Source: Cucumis sativus
Taxonomy: Eukaryota; Streptophyta; Magnoliopsida; Cucurbitales; Cucurbitaceae
Direction: 5' to 3'
Length of the DNA stretch: 64,000 bases
NCBI RefSeq assembly: GCF_000004075.3
Contig: NC_026658.2
Coordinates: 13,814,075 to 13,878,074, forward strand
Below, piece by piece: positions 21,824 to 33,387 of the stretch (position 1 is the first letter of the stretch; each line of letters opens with the position of its first letter). Below the pieces are notes generated by a model. That model made no database searches, was not told the DNA's origin, and was given only the letters and a program-made list of their open reading frames with translations. The position numbers were made by a program, and so were the translations under genes.

Positions 21824-24800
21824 TTAACAAATCAGTCTGAAAACAAACAAAGGGCTCTGAAAGTCAGTGAAGCTATGTGTTGCATCCAGTGATTGAATAT
21901 ACATTTCTTCTTTGGCTTCTGCACTTGCTCCACTCTGTGTGGCATATTCCATGGCCATTTCGTGGTCAACCTGAAAAACGAAATGAAATGGAAATTTGTT
22001 ATATGCAGTAAACTCGATTCCACTAGGCCAAACTATAGTTTTGCTAAGATAGAATCGTAAACCACTTTGGTCTGTTTTCAGTCCAAAACCAAGCAGAGTC
22101 CAAAGATAACCAAACAGAACCAGACTTTTTTTTTCTTTTTGGCTATGATGGTTTAAACAGATGTCTCAAACTGAAAAAACTATGTGCTACTCCCCACTAA
22201 ACCACCCTTGGATGTATGGTTAAACGAAATCTTTAGTTTCTGTAATTGTATTGGATCACCAACCGGCTACCACCCTGTAGCTTCCTTGAATAATTTCTCA
22301 GAAAACTAGCGTTGAAGTTAAATTAATACTCCACTGATCAGTTTATAACTTAAAATTAGGCACAAGCAGAACATGGCTTGACCTCACCTGTTCAACATGT
22401 TGTGCAAGTTTATCCCTCAATGTCTCATTTGTAATCAAGCGAGCAGATACTTTACTGAGTATTTCAGCATCCTCACAGTCATGACGTTTCTTCTTTGATG
22501 CATGCACTTGAGCCATTTCTTTCAAAACATTATAAACAGCATTTGTTGCATCCGGGATATATCTATAAACCAAGTCAATACAATGTGATTATATTACCTC
22601 AAGGAAAATATATATAACGGTAAAATCTTCAAAATGGTAAAACACTTTGAAGAAAGAAATCCAAGAGGCATGAGTTGAGATTGTTAAACCATCAATCAAT
22701 CCAAAAACTTAAGTTGATGAGTTATAGTAAAATAATACATCAACCCTTCCCCACAAGAGGTCGGACACATGACCTCCTGTTTTAATTCCATTTTAAATCA
22801 CCTACATTTGATCTTAGCCAAAAGGCCAAGAAAGGTGTATTTCAAATCACCTATAATCAACCAAAAAACTTAGAAAATAAATTTAATAATATCAATCATT
22901 CTAAAGAGGGAATGTAAAAGTTACCTGCTCAAATTCCGCTTCCTCTCCTGTTGCTCGCGTGCTTGTATTTTCTTCACTATTTTGCTTTTCAATTGAATGC
23001 AGCACTGCTGAATGGCAGACTGTAAAACTAACAACGTCAGCATAAAGTTAATGGTGACGGTTCTTAACAAATGCATATTGTAGTTATAATGAAAATGTAT
23101 ACCTTGACAGCAGATGCTATTTCAGATATATCATCTCCAATGTACTCCTTTCCAGTTCCCTTGAAAGGAATCTTAGTACTAACAATACTCACGAACACAC
23201 CAATTTTGTCTTGAGCTTGATTGATTTTATAACTATTCCAACTAAAGAAGGAGAAAGGAAGAGGTAAAATGGTTAAGATGGAAGTCAGTCTTCTGTTAAA
23301 AAACAAGAACTTCAATTTACAAGAATGTCCAAAACAAGATTCCGCCAACAATCTTCATTCCGCTATCAAAAGAAGAAAAAATTTAAATGGAAATATCAAG
23401 TGTTTCCGTTCATACTTGATCCTCTTAAGTGCAGTCCTAGTAACGACATCAGCACCTTGCTCAAAAAGAAGGGGTATCCGATTAGCAAACCGGAAAATAT
23501 TCAGACCCTGTAATAAAAACAAGTTCCAATATTTACTTACATTTACTTTTTCACAATCAAATAAAGTTTTATCGAAGTATTTTACTTGCATGGACTCAAA
23601 ATATAGAGTATATAAAGCTAGCAACTGAAAACTAAGAGATATGACACTAGTTATGACTTTGTGGGTTGCTGCTATGATAGATCTATCTCTGTCAGACTTT
23701 TTTTTGTTTGACTAATTATTGTTTTAGTAGGTTTTAAGGAGAAAACTTTATTTTGGAGTTTTGAGAGATTTTGTGGAATTTTATGTTTAACCCAAGTTTA
23801 GCATATGGATTTTGATGGATATATCAAAGTTTTAATTTTACTGAAATTACAATTTTAATGGATATTTGAGGAAAAATTACAAAATAAATCAAAAAATAAA
23901 TTTGAACTATTAAATAAATATTTTATTATTTTTAAATAAGTAAACATGTCTATTATTTATATTATATTTATATCAGTGTCATTTTGATGATTATTTTTTG
24001 TATTTCAGGAAATTTTTTTAATGTTTTTTAAGATGTAATGAAAATATCATTAAAGAACCCATGGAAATATGAAAGCATCGACATATTGATGGAAATTTAA
24101 AACTATAGTTTTAACTTAAATTTTTTGTTTTTATTTTGGGTGTTAAGAAATTTGGTGTAAGATTGGATTTATGAGAGTTTTTTTTTTTTTTTAAGTGTAT
24201 TTACCAAACTTTTCAATAGTTTAGGAGTATTTTTGAAACTTTCAAACTATAGTTTTAACTTAAATTTTTTGTTTTTATTTTGGGTGTTAAGAAATTTGAT
24301 GTAAGATTGGATTTATGAGTTTTTTTTTTTTTTAAGTTCAAAAAGGTATTTACCAAACTTTTCAATAGTTTAAGAGTATTTTTGAAACTATTGAAAGTTT
24401 AGGGACATTTTTTTACCAAACCACAAAGTGTAGGGGTATTTTTTTTATAATTTAAACTTTACTTTTCTTTTTCAAAGTTATTGTAATAAATGTTGGGGTG
24501 GGAATTTGAACCCGGAACCACTTGTTCACATGAACATACATGTGGCAGTTGAGCTAAGCTCGTATTGACAATTTAACCTTTATTTTATAAGTAATTGGAA
24601 TTAAAATAAGACGTTCAAATGTCTATCATCGTTAAATTTCAGTCCATGTACATGCAGGAAAACTGATATTAAGGGAGGGCATCATTTTTGTCTCTCTACT
24701 TCCTCGGGCAGACTAGCACTAGCACCACCCTAAAATTATATCGAATAAAATGCTGAAAATAACACAAGCTAGCATAGTACTTAAATGGCAAATAAAATAA

Positions 24801-27800
24801 GTTAAACCAATTAGGAAGAAACCTGTTTCACATCTTTTCCTCCAATACTAACACCAGCTTCAACAATGAATGGATGTCCCTCGAAAACTTGAGCACTGTC
24901 AACATTTGACATAAGATTAACATACTTGGAAGCTAATATGAATTACCAAGGCAAAAAATCAAGACCTCTAGTTTATTTAGAAGGAATATATACGCACATC
25001 ATATCAATATCAGCTTCAAGTAAGAATAAGAAGCATGCAGATCTAGCACAATTTGCAGAGTTCCAAATTCAAGTACAACCTGCCTGAATAAGTAGCAACC
25101 ATGTCAGGATGCAGTTCCTTTATAATTCCAAGTCGAAGATTGTACTCCCCAGCAGGACTAAGACACTGCAAAAATGTGCACAAATAATTTGTGTAAACTT
25201 ATATACAGAAACCAAGAAGAGATTCAAAGAACCAAGGCTCATAGTTAACAAAAAGAATGAGGCAACTTACATCACCACTAGGATCATCAAATTTAGCTTG
25301 ACGAAACAACTGATGAATACGGACTATTTGCTGAGATGTCAGAGACTTAACAGACATTTTTGGGCTAAATTCTGGGCCCATTTCGCCTGGGAAAGATTAT
25401 TCATAAGAGAATATGCAATCAACTTCTAATTTTACTTATTAAGAATGTAATCAACTGGAACTAAAAATCTAAAAATAAATATTAAAACAGCCTCTAGAAA
25501 TACCAATCAAAAGAATTACTTAAGAGCTTAACAGATTTTAAGCCCCGTGCAGCGTTGTTCAGGCACGGCCAGGCACTTGTGAAAGTAAACACCTCCCAGG
25601 ACCCCAAGTCACATAACTACAAACACAAGCCATCTTTGATAACAAAGAGTAGTATTGGAGAACTTTATCTATTCATTATTTAAGTCATAAATGTTTTTGT
25701 TTTCTGTTTTTAACTCTCTTTTTCCTTTTGGTGTGTGTAAGTGTTTCTAAACCCACAGAAAGAGGTACTGGGAGAAGAAATTAAGAAGTAGAAACTCTCT
25801 TGCAAAAATAAAAGTTTCTGTAAGTAGACAATACGCACGATGATTAAGAAAGGGATGATATGCTAACCAATTAACCGTTCAGCAAATGGTTTCCCTATGT
25901 TTACAAATTCATGCTGGAGAAACTGTAAAAGGTTCTGTTTAGCTGTTTCTGCAATAAGGCGCTTTATCAACAGTAAATCGACAGCAGATGGATGGTGTTT
26001 AGTCTCTAGAGGAACTGGAGGCATAACATCGGTTCTTCGGGAAAATCTAATTGTGATATTTTTACTGCATAAAAAGGGCATATAAGATATACAATAGTTT
26101 TTGGGATGTGCACGTGAGAAAGAGAGAGAGAACATACTCAGGTGTGTCTGAAACAAATCTGAAAAGAAATTGAGCATAAGGTGTAATAACTGCCATCTGT
26201 CGCATATAATGCAAAATTTTTGACTGCATTTGCACAATATGGAATGTATTAAAGATGTGAAATATTTACTCAACAACTCTAGGGACTGGAAGTTCCCTCA
26301 AAATGGGAAATAGTAAGTATCATTAAAGTACAGCATACACGGTAAGTTGTCCAATTTCCTTCAATTACAACTTGAATTTCAGCTCCATGCCATAGATCCT
26401 TGTTATCACGTTTTTCTTGGATATGAATGTGTGGAATGTTCCTGTAGGGAGATGCACATAAAATGAGGCCCACAGGAACCAATGACCAAAAAGGAAATTA
26501 CATGTGAGCCAAGCAGATATTGTTAAAATGGACAAACAATCTTATTTAAAAAAAAATTAAAAAGGGAATATATGATTTATTGTGTGCTAATGAGAAGAAC
26601 AAAATCAAGTATGCAAGAAAAATATATCATAAAATCATCAATGCATCCAAAAAGCCTAGCATACCGATGAATATCGATATCTAAGCGGCAGAATGAAGTG
26701 TAGTTTTGACCCTTCATTGATGATGATATCTCTATAGGAAGACCAGTACTCATCTTAGACCAAATTAATGCCTGCAAAATTATAGGAGTTTAAAAATGTG
26801 TCCCATCTTAACGAGTGGAAAAACAAAGGTAATAGATTGATTGCATTTCGTACACATAATATAATACGTAGTCATTTACATAACTAAAAATGAGAACTAA
26901 TTGCTATTAAGAGTTACACATATGACATAACATTCTGGTTGAAACCATACAGTATATGTGAAGCTACTTCGTTTAGGCATAAGGCTATGTTAAATAATGA
27001 CCATGGTGTCTCATATTAATTCAACTTGCCTTAGTTAAACCCCTATGCATGAAAGCTAACATAGAATTAGAATTTAGTATGCAAATCATAGTAATTACAA
27101 TACTTTCCAAGTGCAAGTGAATATGCAACTGTGTTATAAAGCATTCAGTTGAATAGAGTCATTTCCTCAGTATATAGAACAGTGCCTACCATCTTTGCAC
27201 CCAGACCAAACTTTCCACGGGTTTGCTTCAAGCCATATTTTGTTCCGGAGAGCACTGCACACAAAACACTGAGAGTTTTATGAAGTACTATCGAGCAGCA
27301 TAGGTTTTATTAGTTTGAAGTAACTATCCGATCTCATTGGCATAACCACAAGTGAGAGAAGGAAGTAAACCATCAACGTAATATATTAACCTCGGCCAAA
27401 CATATTTGGTATGTCATCATGTGGCATTCCTTTTCCATTATCCTTGAGATTTAAAAAAAGAAAAAACAGAAAAAAAACTAAGTTTGATTACAACATAAGA
27501 TATTCAAGATCTATATCTGCAGAAGAAGAAAAATTTAAAGGGAACAAAAAGGTATGCTTTGCATGATTGACCAAAGGAGGGGAATGGAGAAAAATCATAC
27601 TTTGCAAGTCACCCGGTAGAATGAAGCCTCACCACGACCTTTCATACCCTTTGAGGCTGCAGGTTCTCTGCCTTTCTTCCCAAGGGCAGCATTTTTCGCC
27701 TGTATTTCTTGAGCACGTGCTTCTTTCGCTAATCTTTTCTGAGACAAAAAAAAAAAAATGCACAGTACGAATTTTATCAGAAATGTCTTTCTACATCTGA

Positions 27801-28621
27801 TTTGGTGAAGACGTTGGTAATTTAAGATTAACTAACCTCACGAGCCTTAGCAGTCTCATAATCATCATAAAGTTCCTCATCAACACGTTCTCGATCAACC
27901 AGACCAATCATAGAATTAAACTTGGTTTTCAATATCTCTTCACTGCATTGCAAAACATCCATGGAACTCACATATCTTAACCAATTTGATTTGCAGAGTC
28001 GACCATTTATGTGGAATTTTCTAAAACAAAATTTCGAGTTATGTTCATGCGAACGTAAACTTACATAGTAATTTCTACCACGGGAAGCTCAGATATAGAC
28101 TCTGCAGAATCAAGAGAATTTTCCACAAGCTCCCTCACAGTAGTATAGAGACACTTCCCAGGCTGGCAATTCATAGAAGATCTCGAAGTATCAATAACAA
28201 TAACAACAAAACTCGCATACGAAAATACTCTTAACTAGCATCCTAACTTCTTCCCAATTCAATTATATCAAGAAAAACAACCACAATTCACCTTGACTAA
28301 TTCCGGCGATTCCTAGCACTAAAACTAACCCGTAAGAAATGAACACAGAGAGAGTGAGAGAGAGAGAAAAAAAACTGAATGCAGCTCACATTATCAAACC
28401 CAGCAATATTCTTGTTCTCCGCAAAGAACTCAGCTGGTGATTCTGCAAAGTGGGACAAAACTCAATCAAATTAGTAAAAGTAGAAAAACAACAAAGAAAT
28501 CGAACTCGTAAAAGAGGGAGAAGATACTCTGCTTGAGGATGCTTTCTTTGGGCTTCCTGGGTGTTTTTGATTTGCCCTTCTTCGGCTCATCAGGACTTTC
28601 ACTACCACCTCCTGCCTCCAT
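21824..28621 (-). CDS. TOP6B: DNA topoisomerase VI subunit B
   Basis: About 19 exons: 28621-28528, 28442-28390, and then approximately 28164-28066, 27945-27838, 27739-27602, 27443-27390, 27257-27190, 26771-26664, 26443-26337, 26227-26139, 26069-25870, 25388-25274, 25166-25085, 24899-24823, 23510-23412, 23240-23102, 23021-22926, 22562-22389 and 21970-21824. The product follows plant TOP6B closely: MEAGGGSESPDEPKKGKSK start, VRELVENSLDSAES (GHKL ATPase N-box), DNGKGMPHDDIPNMFGR (G1 box), GKFGLGAKMALIWSKMSTG (G2 box), the H2TH/transducer stretch (SQQIVRIHQLFRQAKFDDPSGD) and IGVFVSIVSTKIPFKGTGKE. It ends FVFRLIC. The subunit is the ATPase partner of TOP6A (SPO11-3) and is needed for endoreduplication and cell growth in plants. 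No break seen in the frame. Confidence 0.95.
22802..22840 (-). ncRNA. truncated U2 snRNA-derived fragment (pseudogene) in a TOP6B intron
   Basis: Read on the minus strand, CCTTTCTTGGCCTTTTGGCT then AAGATCAAATGTAG matches the first ~36 nt of U2 snRNA (CTCGGCCTTTTGGCTAAGAT then CAAGTGTAG) with two substitutions and a two-base insertion near the 5' end. Similarity stops there. The fragment is flanked by near-identical direct repeats (TTTTAAATCACCTA at 22791 and TTTCAAATCACCTA at 22840), as expected of a target-site duplication. Far too short to be functional. Confidence 0.7.
24101..24390. repeat. ~144-bp direct tandem duplication in a TOP6B intron
   Basis: The stretch starting AACTATAGTTTTAACTTAAA at 24101 recurs at 24245 with the same order of internal blocks (GGGTGTTAAGAAATTTG, long T run, CCAAACTTTTCAATAGTTTA). 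The T runs differ in length. Intronic. Confidence 0.85.
24490..24570 (-). mobile_element. tRNA-related SINE candidate in a TOP6B intron
   Basis: On the minus strand there is an A-box-like TTAGCTCAACTGCC followed about 30 nt later by a B-box-like GGGTTCAAATTCCC, the spacing of a tRNA-type internal RNA polymerase III promoter. The sequence does not fold as an evident full tRNA. It lies in sense orientation within TOP6B. The body and tail of the SINE are not clearly delimited. Confidence 0.45.
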
Positions 28622-29084
28622 CAAATTCCACTCAAAAGATTCTGTTAAACGGAATAAGTTATAGCTAAATCCAAAATTCTACTCTCTCAATCTTCCTTAA
28701 ACAAAGAGATTTTGAAATTCAGTGATGGAGAATTCCACCACTAGGGCAAGCAATCAAAGCAAGCAAGTGTTCTGATGAATACAATGCGTTCACCTGTATT
28801 CCAAACGATGGTACTTCACACTTTGCTGCTTTACCCTTTTTTCTCTCCTTTTGTCTATGGATGTCCATCATAGTGACACGTTTCTCAAAAGTGAAATTAT
28901 AAACAATGGACGGTTCAGATAAAGAGGCCGGTTTGACTCTGCCGTTTATTGTAAATAAATATTACAATTTAGTTCCCGCCAATGTTTAGATCGACGGCAA
29001 ATAGGAAGCACTTGGGGCAACATATGAGAAGGCCCAATGGGCCGCGGCCACCCATGTATTTGGGGACATCACTTGCATTCCTTT
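28622..29084. promoter_or_regulatory. TOP6B 5' leader and promoter region
   Basis: Sequence upstream of the TOP6B start codon on the minus strand. It is less AT-rich than the DNA further on. No clear TATA box, which would suit a housekeeping gene. Assigned by position only. Confidence 0.35.
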
Positions 29085-29275
29085 TTTTGGTAATTGTAAC
29101 TGATAGCATAGCAAAACTATTACTGGTATCGATTACGAGTCTATCAGATCAATATTTGCAATATGTCGATGAAATTTGACAAGTTTTGCTATATTTATAA
29201 TTTTTTTAAAATGTTGATATATTTTTAATTATTTTGAATCTAATTGCTAAATTTGCAATTATTCATTTTTTTTCT
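29085..29275. mobile_element. MITE-like element, family 2
   Basis: It carries GATAGCATAGCAAAACTATT, then GTCTATCAGATCAATATTTG, then TTTTGCTATATTTATAATTT and AAAATGTTGATATATTTTTA. The same block order occurs at 37765, 49425 and 53615. Ends are AT-rich and imprecise. Confidence 0.5.
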
Positions 29276-29375
29276 AAATATTCTTTATATTTTTATTTAT
29301 TCAAGATTGTGTACATCTTGATACACAAGCTTGTTTAGATTATATAAATTTAGATAGTCAAATCTAAATGATCAA

Positions 29376-29765
29376 ATTGACCAAAGTGATAGCCGACAAC
29401 ACCACCATGACCAAATTGACCAAAGTCCAAAGTGATAGCCGCCAATCTAAACAACCATTGACCAAAGTGATAGCCGACACCACCACCATGACCAAATTGA
29501 CCAAAGTCCAAAGTGATAGCCGCCAATCTAAACAACCAAACATTTACGCACGATCAAATTCCAAAGTGATAGCAGTCAATCTAAACAACCAAGCGATAGC
29601 AGTCAATCTAAACAACCAAGCATGCCACTCTAAACAAACCAAGCCGTCAATCTAAACAACCAAACATGCCACTCTAAACAAACCAAGCCGTCAATCTAAA
29701 CAAAACCAAACATGCCACTCTAAACAAACCAAGCCGTCAATCTAAACAACCAAACATGCCACTCC
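29376..29765. repeat. compound minisatellite, 81-bp and ~43-bp units
   Basis: Two near-identical 81-bp units begin ATTGACCAAAGTGATAGCCG at 29376 and 29457. They are followed by three or four copies of a ~43-47-bp unit containing GCCGTCAATCTAAACAACC and CATGCCACTCTAAACAAACC (29643, 29686, 29733). Sub-motifs (CAATCTAAACAACCA) are shared between the two unit types, so the second arose from part of the first. The open frames across it are a by-product of the repeat. Confidence 0.9.
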
Positions 29766-30940
29766 ATTTACGTGATGATTGGGGTATTTTTTGTATTTTC
29801 AATTGTGTGAGTTTTTTCCATTTTTCAAATTATTCTAGTAAAAAAACATTTCGTTTTGGTATATCTTTTAAAAAACCTCTATATATATAAAATAATTTTT
29901 CTTTTTTATTGAGCATTTTGTGATTTAGGATTCGTGATAGTATTAAAATTTTAAATCATTTTAGAAAATGATAAACTTAAATATTCAATAAATTAGAGAT
30001 AGTTTTAGGAAGCTACAACCGAAACCAACTATTTAACAATGGAGTTTGAGCTTAACCATTATTGTAATAGTCAAGAGTATGATAAAAAGAGTCCTTTTTA
30101 ATTTCATGAGCGTTTGTGTTACCTTCTTAGCTTCCTTATACGAACTATTCAGTTTGTATATGATTAGTAGACTTAATCACCTCTAAACAATCCATATTTC
30201 ACCTTGATCGATCTTCAGATGGAGTCAAACGTAGGATACAAGCTAGAAAGAACTTCAATGATGATCATACCTCTTCTAGCTAGGATGATCTTGATATCAT
30301 ATGATCCAACAATGGTGTTGTGTGTTTGCTCAAACATGACTTGATTGATTAATATAATACCCACTACAATCCCTTTTTGTTGTCTTCGAGGGCACCGAAA
30401 TATTAAGAATTGAGCTTCCATGAATTGGGCGTAGGAGGATGTGATAATTGCATGTCATGTTTGCATATAATTAAAGAGTGTCACTAAAGCCTCAAAAGTT
30501 CTAAGTTACCCAAAATGAGTTAAGTAAATGTTTATGAGTCATTTTGAGTTGTTGTTTGAGGTTGTTTTGAAGTGATCAATTGGGTTATTTTTGTTACAAA
30601 TATGGTCTCACTACCTTTATTTAGGAGATTATTTATTCGTGGTTGGTGCGATAATCCTATTTTTTTGGGTTGTTTGGATATCTTTTAAGTAAATATTGTT
30701 GTTGATCCTATTAGTATAAGGTGGAACAAGAAAGCAGGAGAGAGGTGATCGGTGACAGTTTTGGAGAACTTTTTGAAGTAACTAATACAACACTTGAAGT
30801 ATAAGGGTTTTTACATAGCTATCAAAGGCGCTTATGCTAAGATTGCGATTGTGTATTGATTAAGGGGGTATTTTCCATAATGTTATGATACATGCTTCTT
30901 ATGTTTTGGCATGATTCAGATTATTAAGTTAGTCATTAGT
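29766..30940. other. intergenic, no gene recognised
   Basis: AT-rich DNA with short open frames that resemble no protein I know. It may be the body of a decayed retroelement, given the LTR-like sequence just downstream. Confidence 0.3.
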
Positions 30941-30949
30941 CAGCACACA

Positions 30950-31030
30950 TATATTCTCTTATCTAGGTCTAAGACCTCAGAGACGTAGGTGCATTGTCAT
31001 CGAACTGGGTTACTAAAATTTTATGTGTTT
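30950..31030 (+). mobile_element. possible copia LTR 3'-part remnant
   Basis: The stretch around GAGACGTAGGTGCATTGTCA followed by TCGAACTGGGTTACTAAA resembles the '...GTAGGCA..TTGCCGAAC..GTTAA' segment found near the 3' end of many plant Ty1/copia LTRs. No coding part is recognisable beside it. Confidence 0.35.
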
Positions 31031-31119
31031 ATGATTTACTACTCAAAGTTACAACATTAGGTTATGCTGTAACTAAGTGTGTGTTTTTTCAATTTTGATA
31101 TTTATTTGAGCAAGAAAAT

Positions 31120-32560
31120 CAAATGCATTTTTAAAGTGACCACGTCATGCCCTAGACCCAAAACACAAAGAGATTTTTGCAATAGTTCATGTTTAAAGAC
31201 ATATTGTTTAAGATTTCTTTAGGTTATTGTAGCCCATGAGACGTAAATGTAACCTTTCTGGAGAGAGGTTGAATTATTAGATTTTAGCTTCCCAACCACC
31301 CAACCCATTATTTTTCTAGCATTTTTAGAGGAACCCTAAACGTGTAGACTTTGTTTCAACCACCCAACTCCTTATTTTTAAATTTCTCTTCACTTTCACT
31401 TGTTATTTTCCTTTTTCCTTTTTCTAGTATTTCATTTATTTCTCTACATTATTATAACAACTCATGACATTTTGTCGTTTTGATAAATTAATGTATTCTC
31501 ATTCATATCCACTAGTTTTATGACTTAATTTTTTTGCAAGGGATTATCCAATCTAGTAGATACCTTAAAGAATAACATGGCATAGTTAATGCATGCAATC
31601 GATCACATTACTGCATCACGCTCTCACTTTCTATTCTTCTTTTGCTGAAGCCTATATGTTATCTTTTTAATTATTTTGAACTAATGACTTAAATTAGTGT
31701 GCTAGTTGTGGTTTAATGATGAGAAAGTAAAAATATAAACAAAACCCACTAAGGAATACATATAATAGAAAGTCACATGATCTTAGATATATGAGGTACA
31801 CAGTAGAATCCAAGAGAATGCATCAAACTATCTAAGATCTAATTAAGCTATATGAATAAAGGATTATTAAACTTAGGCTTTTAAGGGCATTTGAGCACAA
31901 GGCTAAGTAGGAGTTGTTCTTAATTCATGCAGTTGTAACGACCTTTGAACCACTTCTTTTATTTTATTGACCACCAAACAAATTATTTCTTAGAAAAATT
32001 GATAATTTACATAAATAGTTGTGTTGGACAATAATATTTAGAATATATTCATATCAACATCACACTCCACAATTGAGTTACTTCTCTCCTTGTCAATCAA
32101 TTATAAGATTCGAAATCAAATATATATTAACTAATATGATGTTAGAACTCCGCTAAAAGGAAATTGATCAAAACCTAAGTTTTCTATCCATCGTTGAACT
32201 ATACTCAATTTGACTCATGTATTTTGTTTCAAAGCTAAGACATTCGTGATCTTATAATTTTTTTTTCATTTTCACGTAATTTCTCTATAAAAAAAATTAA
32301 ACATTTTCCACATTAAAAAATTAAAATAAAATAGATAATCAAAACAAAAGAAAGCTATTCATACTCAACCACCTAATCAATATCAACACATGGCCAAAAA
32401 ACCAAAGAGAGGGAGTGAGGGAGCCATCAACCACGAACTTAAGAGCATATCTATACAGTATGGGATAATCGACCAAGTGTGAATTCAATTATGGTGATTA
32501 ATAATATCATAGAGGTAGGAAGATTAAATATTTACCTCAATTATCATATTAAAAAAAATT
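31120..32560. repeat. upstream segment duplicated at 43330-45610
   Basis: Long blocks are shared with the LOX2 upstream region: GCATTTTTAAAGTGACCACG (31120 versus 43345), the run CATCAACCACGAACTTAAGA and GCATATCTATACAGTATGGG (32428 versus 45487), and several between. Order and orientation agree. This is the paralogous 5' flank of the tandem lipoxygenase unit. Confidence 0.8.
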
Positions 32561-32809
32561 AAAAGTAACGATAAAAAGTAGAATAAAACAAAGTTGATCA
32601 TTATTGTGCCGTGTCGTACTATCTTGAAAGCAATTTGACGTGACCTCAGTGCTAAATCGCATATATCGATTGTTCCTTGAAATTAACACAACTTCCTACT
32701 CAAACGTGCACTCTCGTGGAATCAAATAAAAAAATTAGTTAAAGAGGAATTAAGGTTTTTTTTTTGTCCTTTTTGCAAGAAGGAGAACTCGGCCTCAAAA
32801 ACATTTTCT

Positions 32810-32812
<3 letters not shown>

Positions 32813-32846
<34 letters not shown>
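32813..32846. repeat. (AT)n microsatellite
   Basis: Uninterrupted run of TA dinucleotides in the LOX1 upstream region. A second run lies at 33079-33110. Confidence 0.9.
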
Positions 32847-32850
<4 letters not shown>

Positions 32851-33075
32851 ATGAGTTTAAAATTGTAAAATATATTAAATAATAGTTATTATTAATTTCC
32901 AACCCAAATATTAATTATAAATGTGTCAACACTTACATTTGTTAAAACTTTGAGTTCATATAGTTATAAATTCCACAATTGACGTTTTTTTTTTATATCA
33001 TAAAAAACAAATGGTATAAATATAGTTAATATAAATAATAATAATTAGAAAAATCATCATATTTTAAAACGTGTA

Positions 33076-33078
<3 letters not shown>

Positions 33079-33110
<32 letters not shown>
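33079..33110. repeat. (AT)n microsatellite
   Basis: Uninterrupted TA run directly before the block AAGTCAATTATGTAGAAAAT, which recurs at 46168 upstream of LOX2 without this microsatellite. Confidence 0.9.
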
Positions 33111-33112
<2 letters not shown>

Positions 33113-33387
33113 TCAATTATGTAGAAAATTATTAGTCTTTTCTTAATAATATAACATTTATGAATGAAAAGTTAAAATTAAACTTCAAACTTTCACACCA
33201 ATATTATTTAAGGGATTCACATATCAATTATTAATTAAAAAACTTTATCATTTATCATTTAACTAAAAGTTGTTGGCAAGTAGATAGGAGTGGGAGTAAC
33301 CAATGATAAACAAGAGTCACTGCAAATATACAGACTTATTGCAATGCCAAACAATTATGTAACTAGTTTTTTAAAATTATGTAATTA

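Noticed and set aside
22802..22840. A functional U2 snRNA gene
   Set aside because: Only the first ~36 nt are present, with mismatches; no USE or TATA snRNA promoter was noticed upstream.
24490..24570. A functional tRNA gene
   Set aside because: Boxes A and B are present, but I could not form the acceptor stem or a proper anticodon arm.
29368..29655. 95-aa plus-strand open frame and the minus-strand frame opposite
   Set aside because: Both are products of the minisatellite whose unit lengths are multiples of three (81 bp); repeats of TKVIADTTTMTKLTKVQ are not a known protein.
30215..30421. 68-aa minus-strand ORF
   Set aside because: No recognisable domain, no neighbouring exon, and it lies in transposon-like DNA.
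32813..33110. CRISPR-like or regulatory array
   Set aside because: Simple AT microsatellites in a plant nuclear genome.
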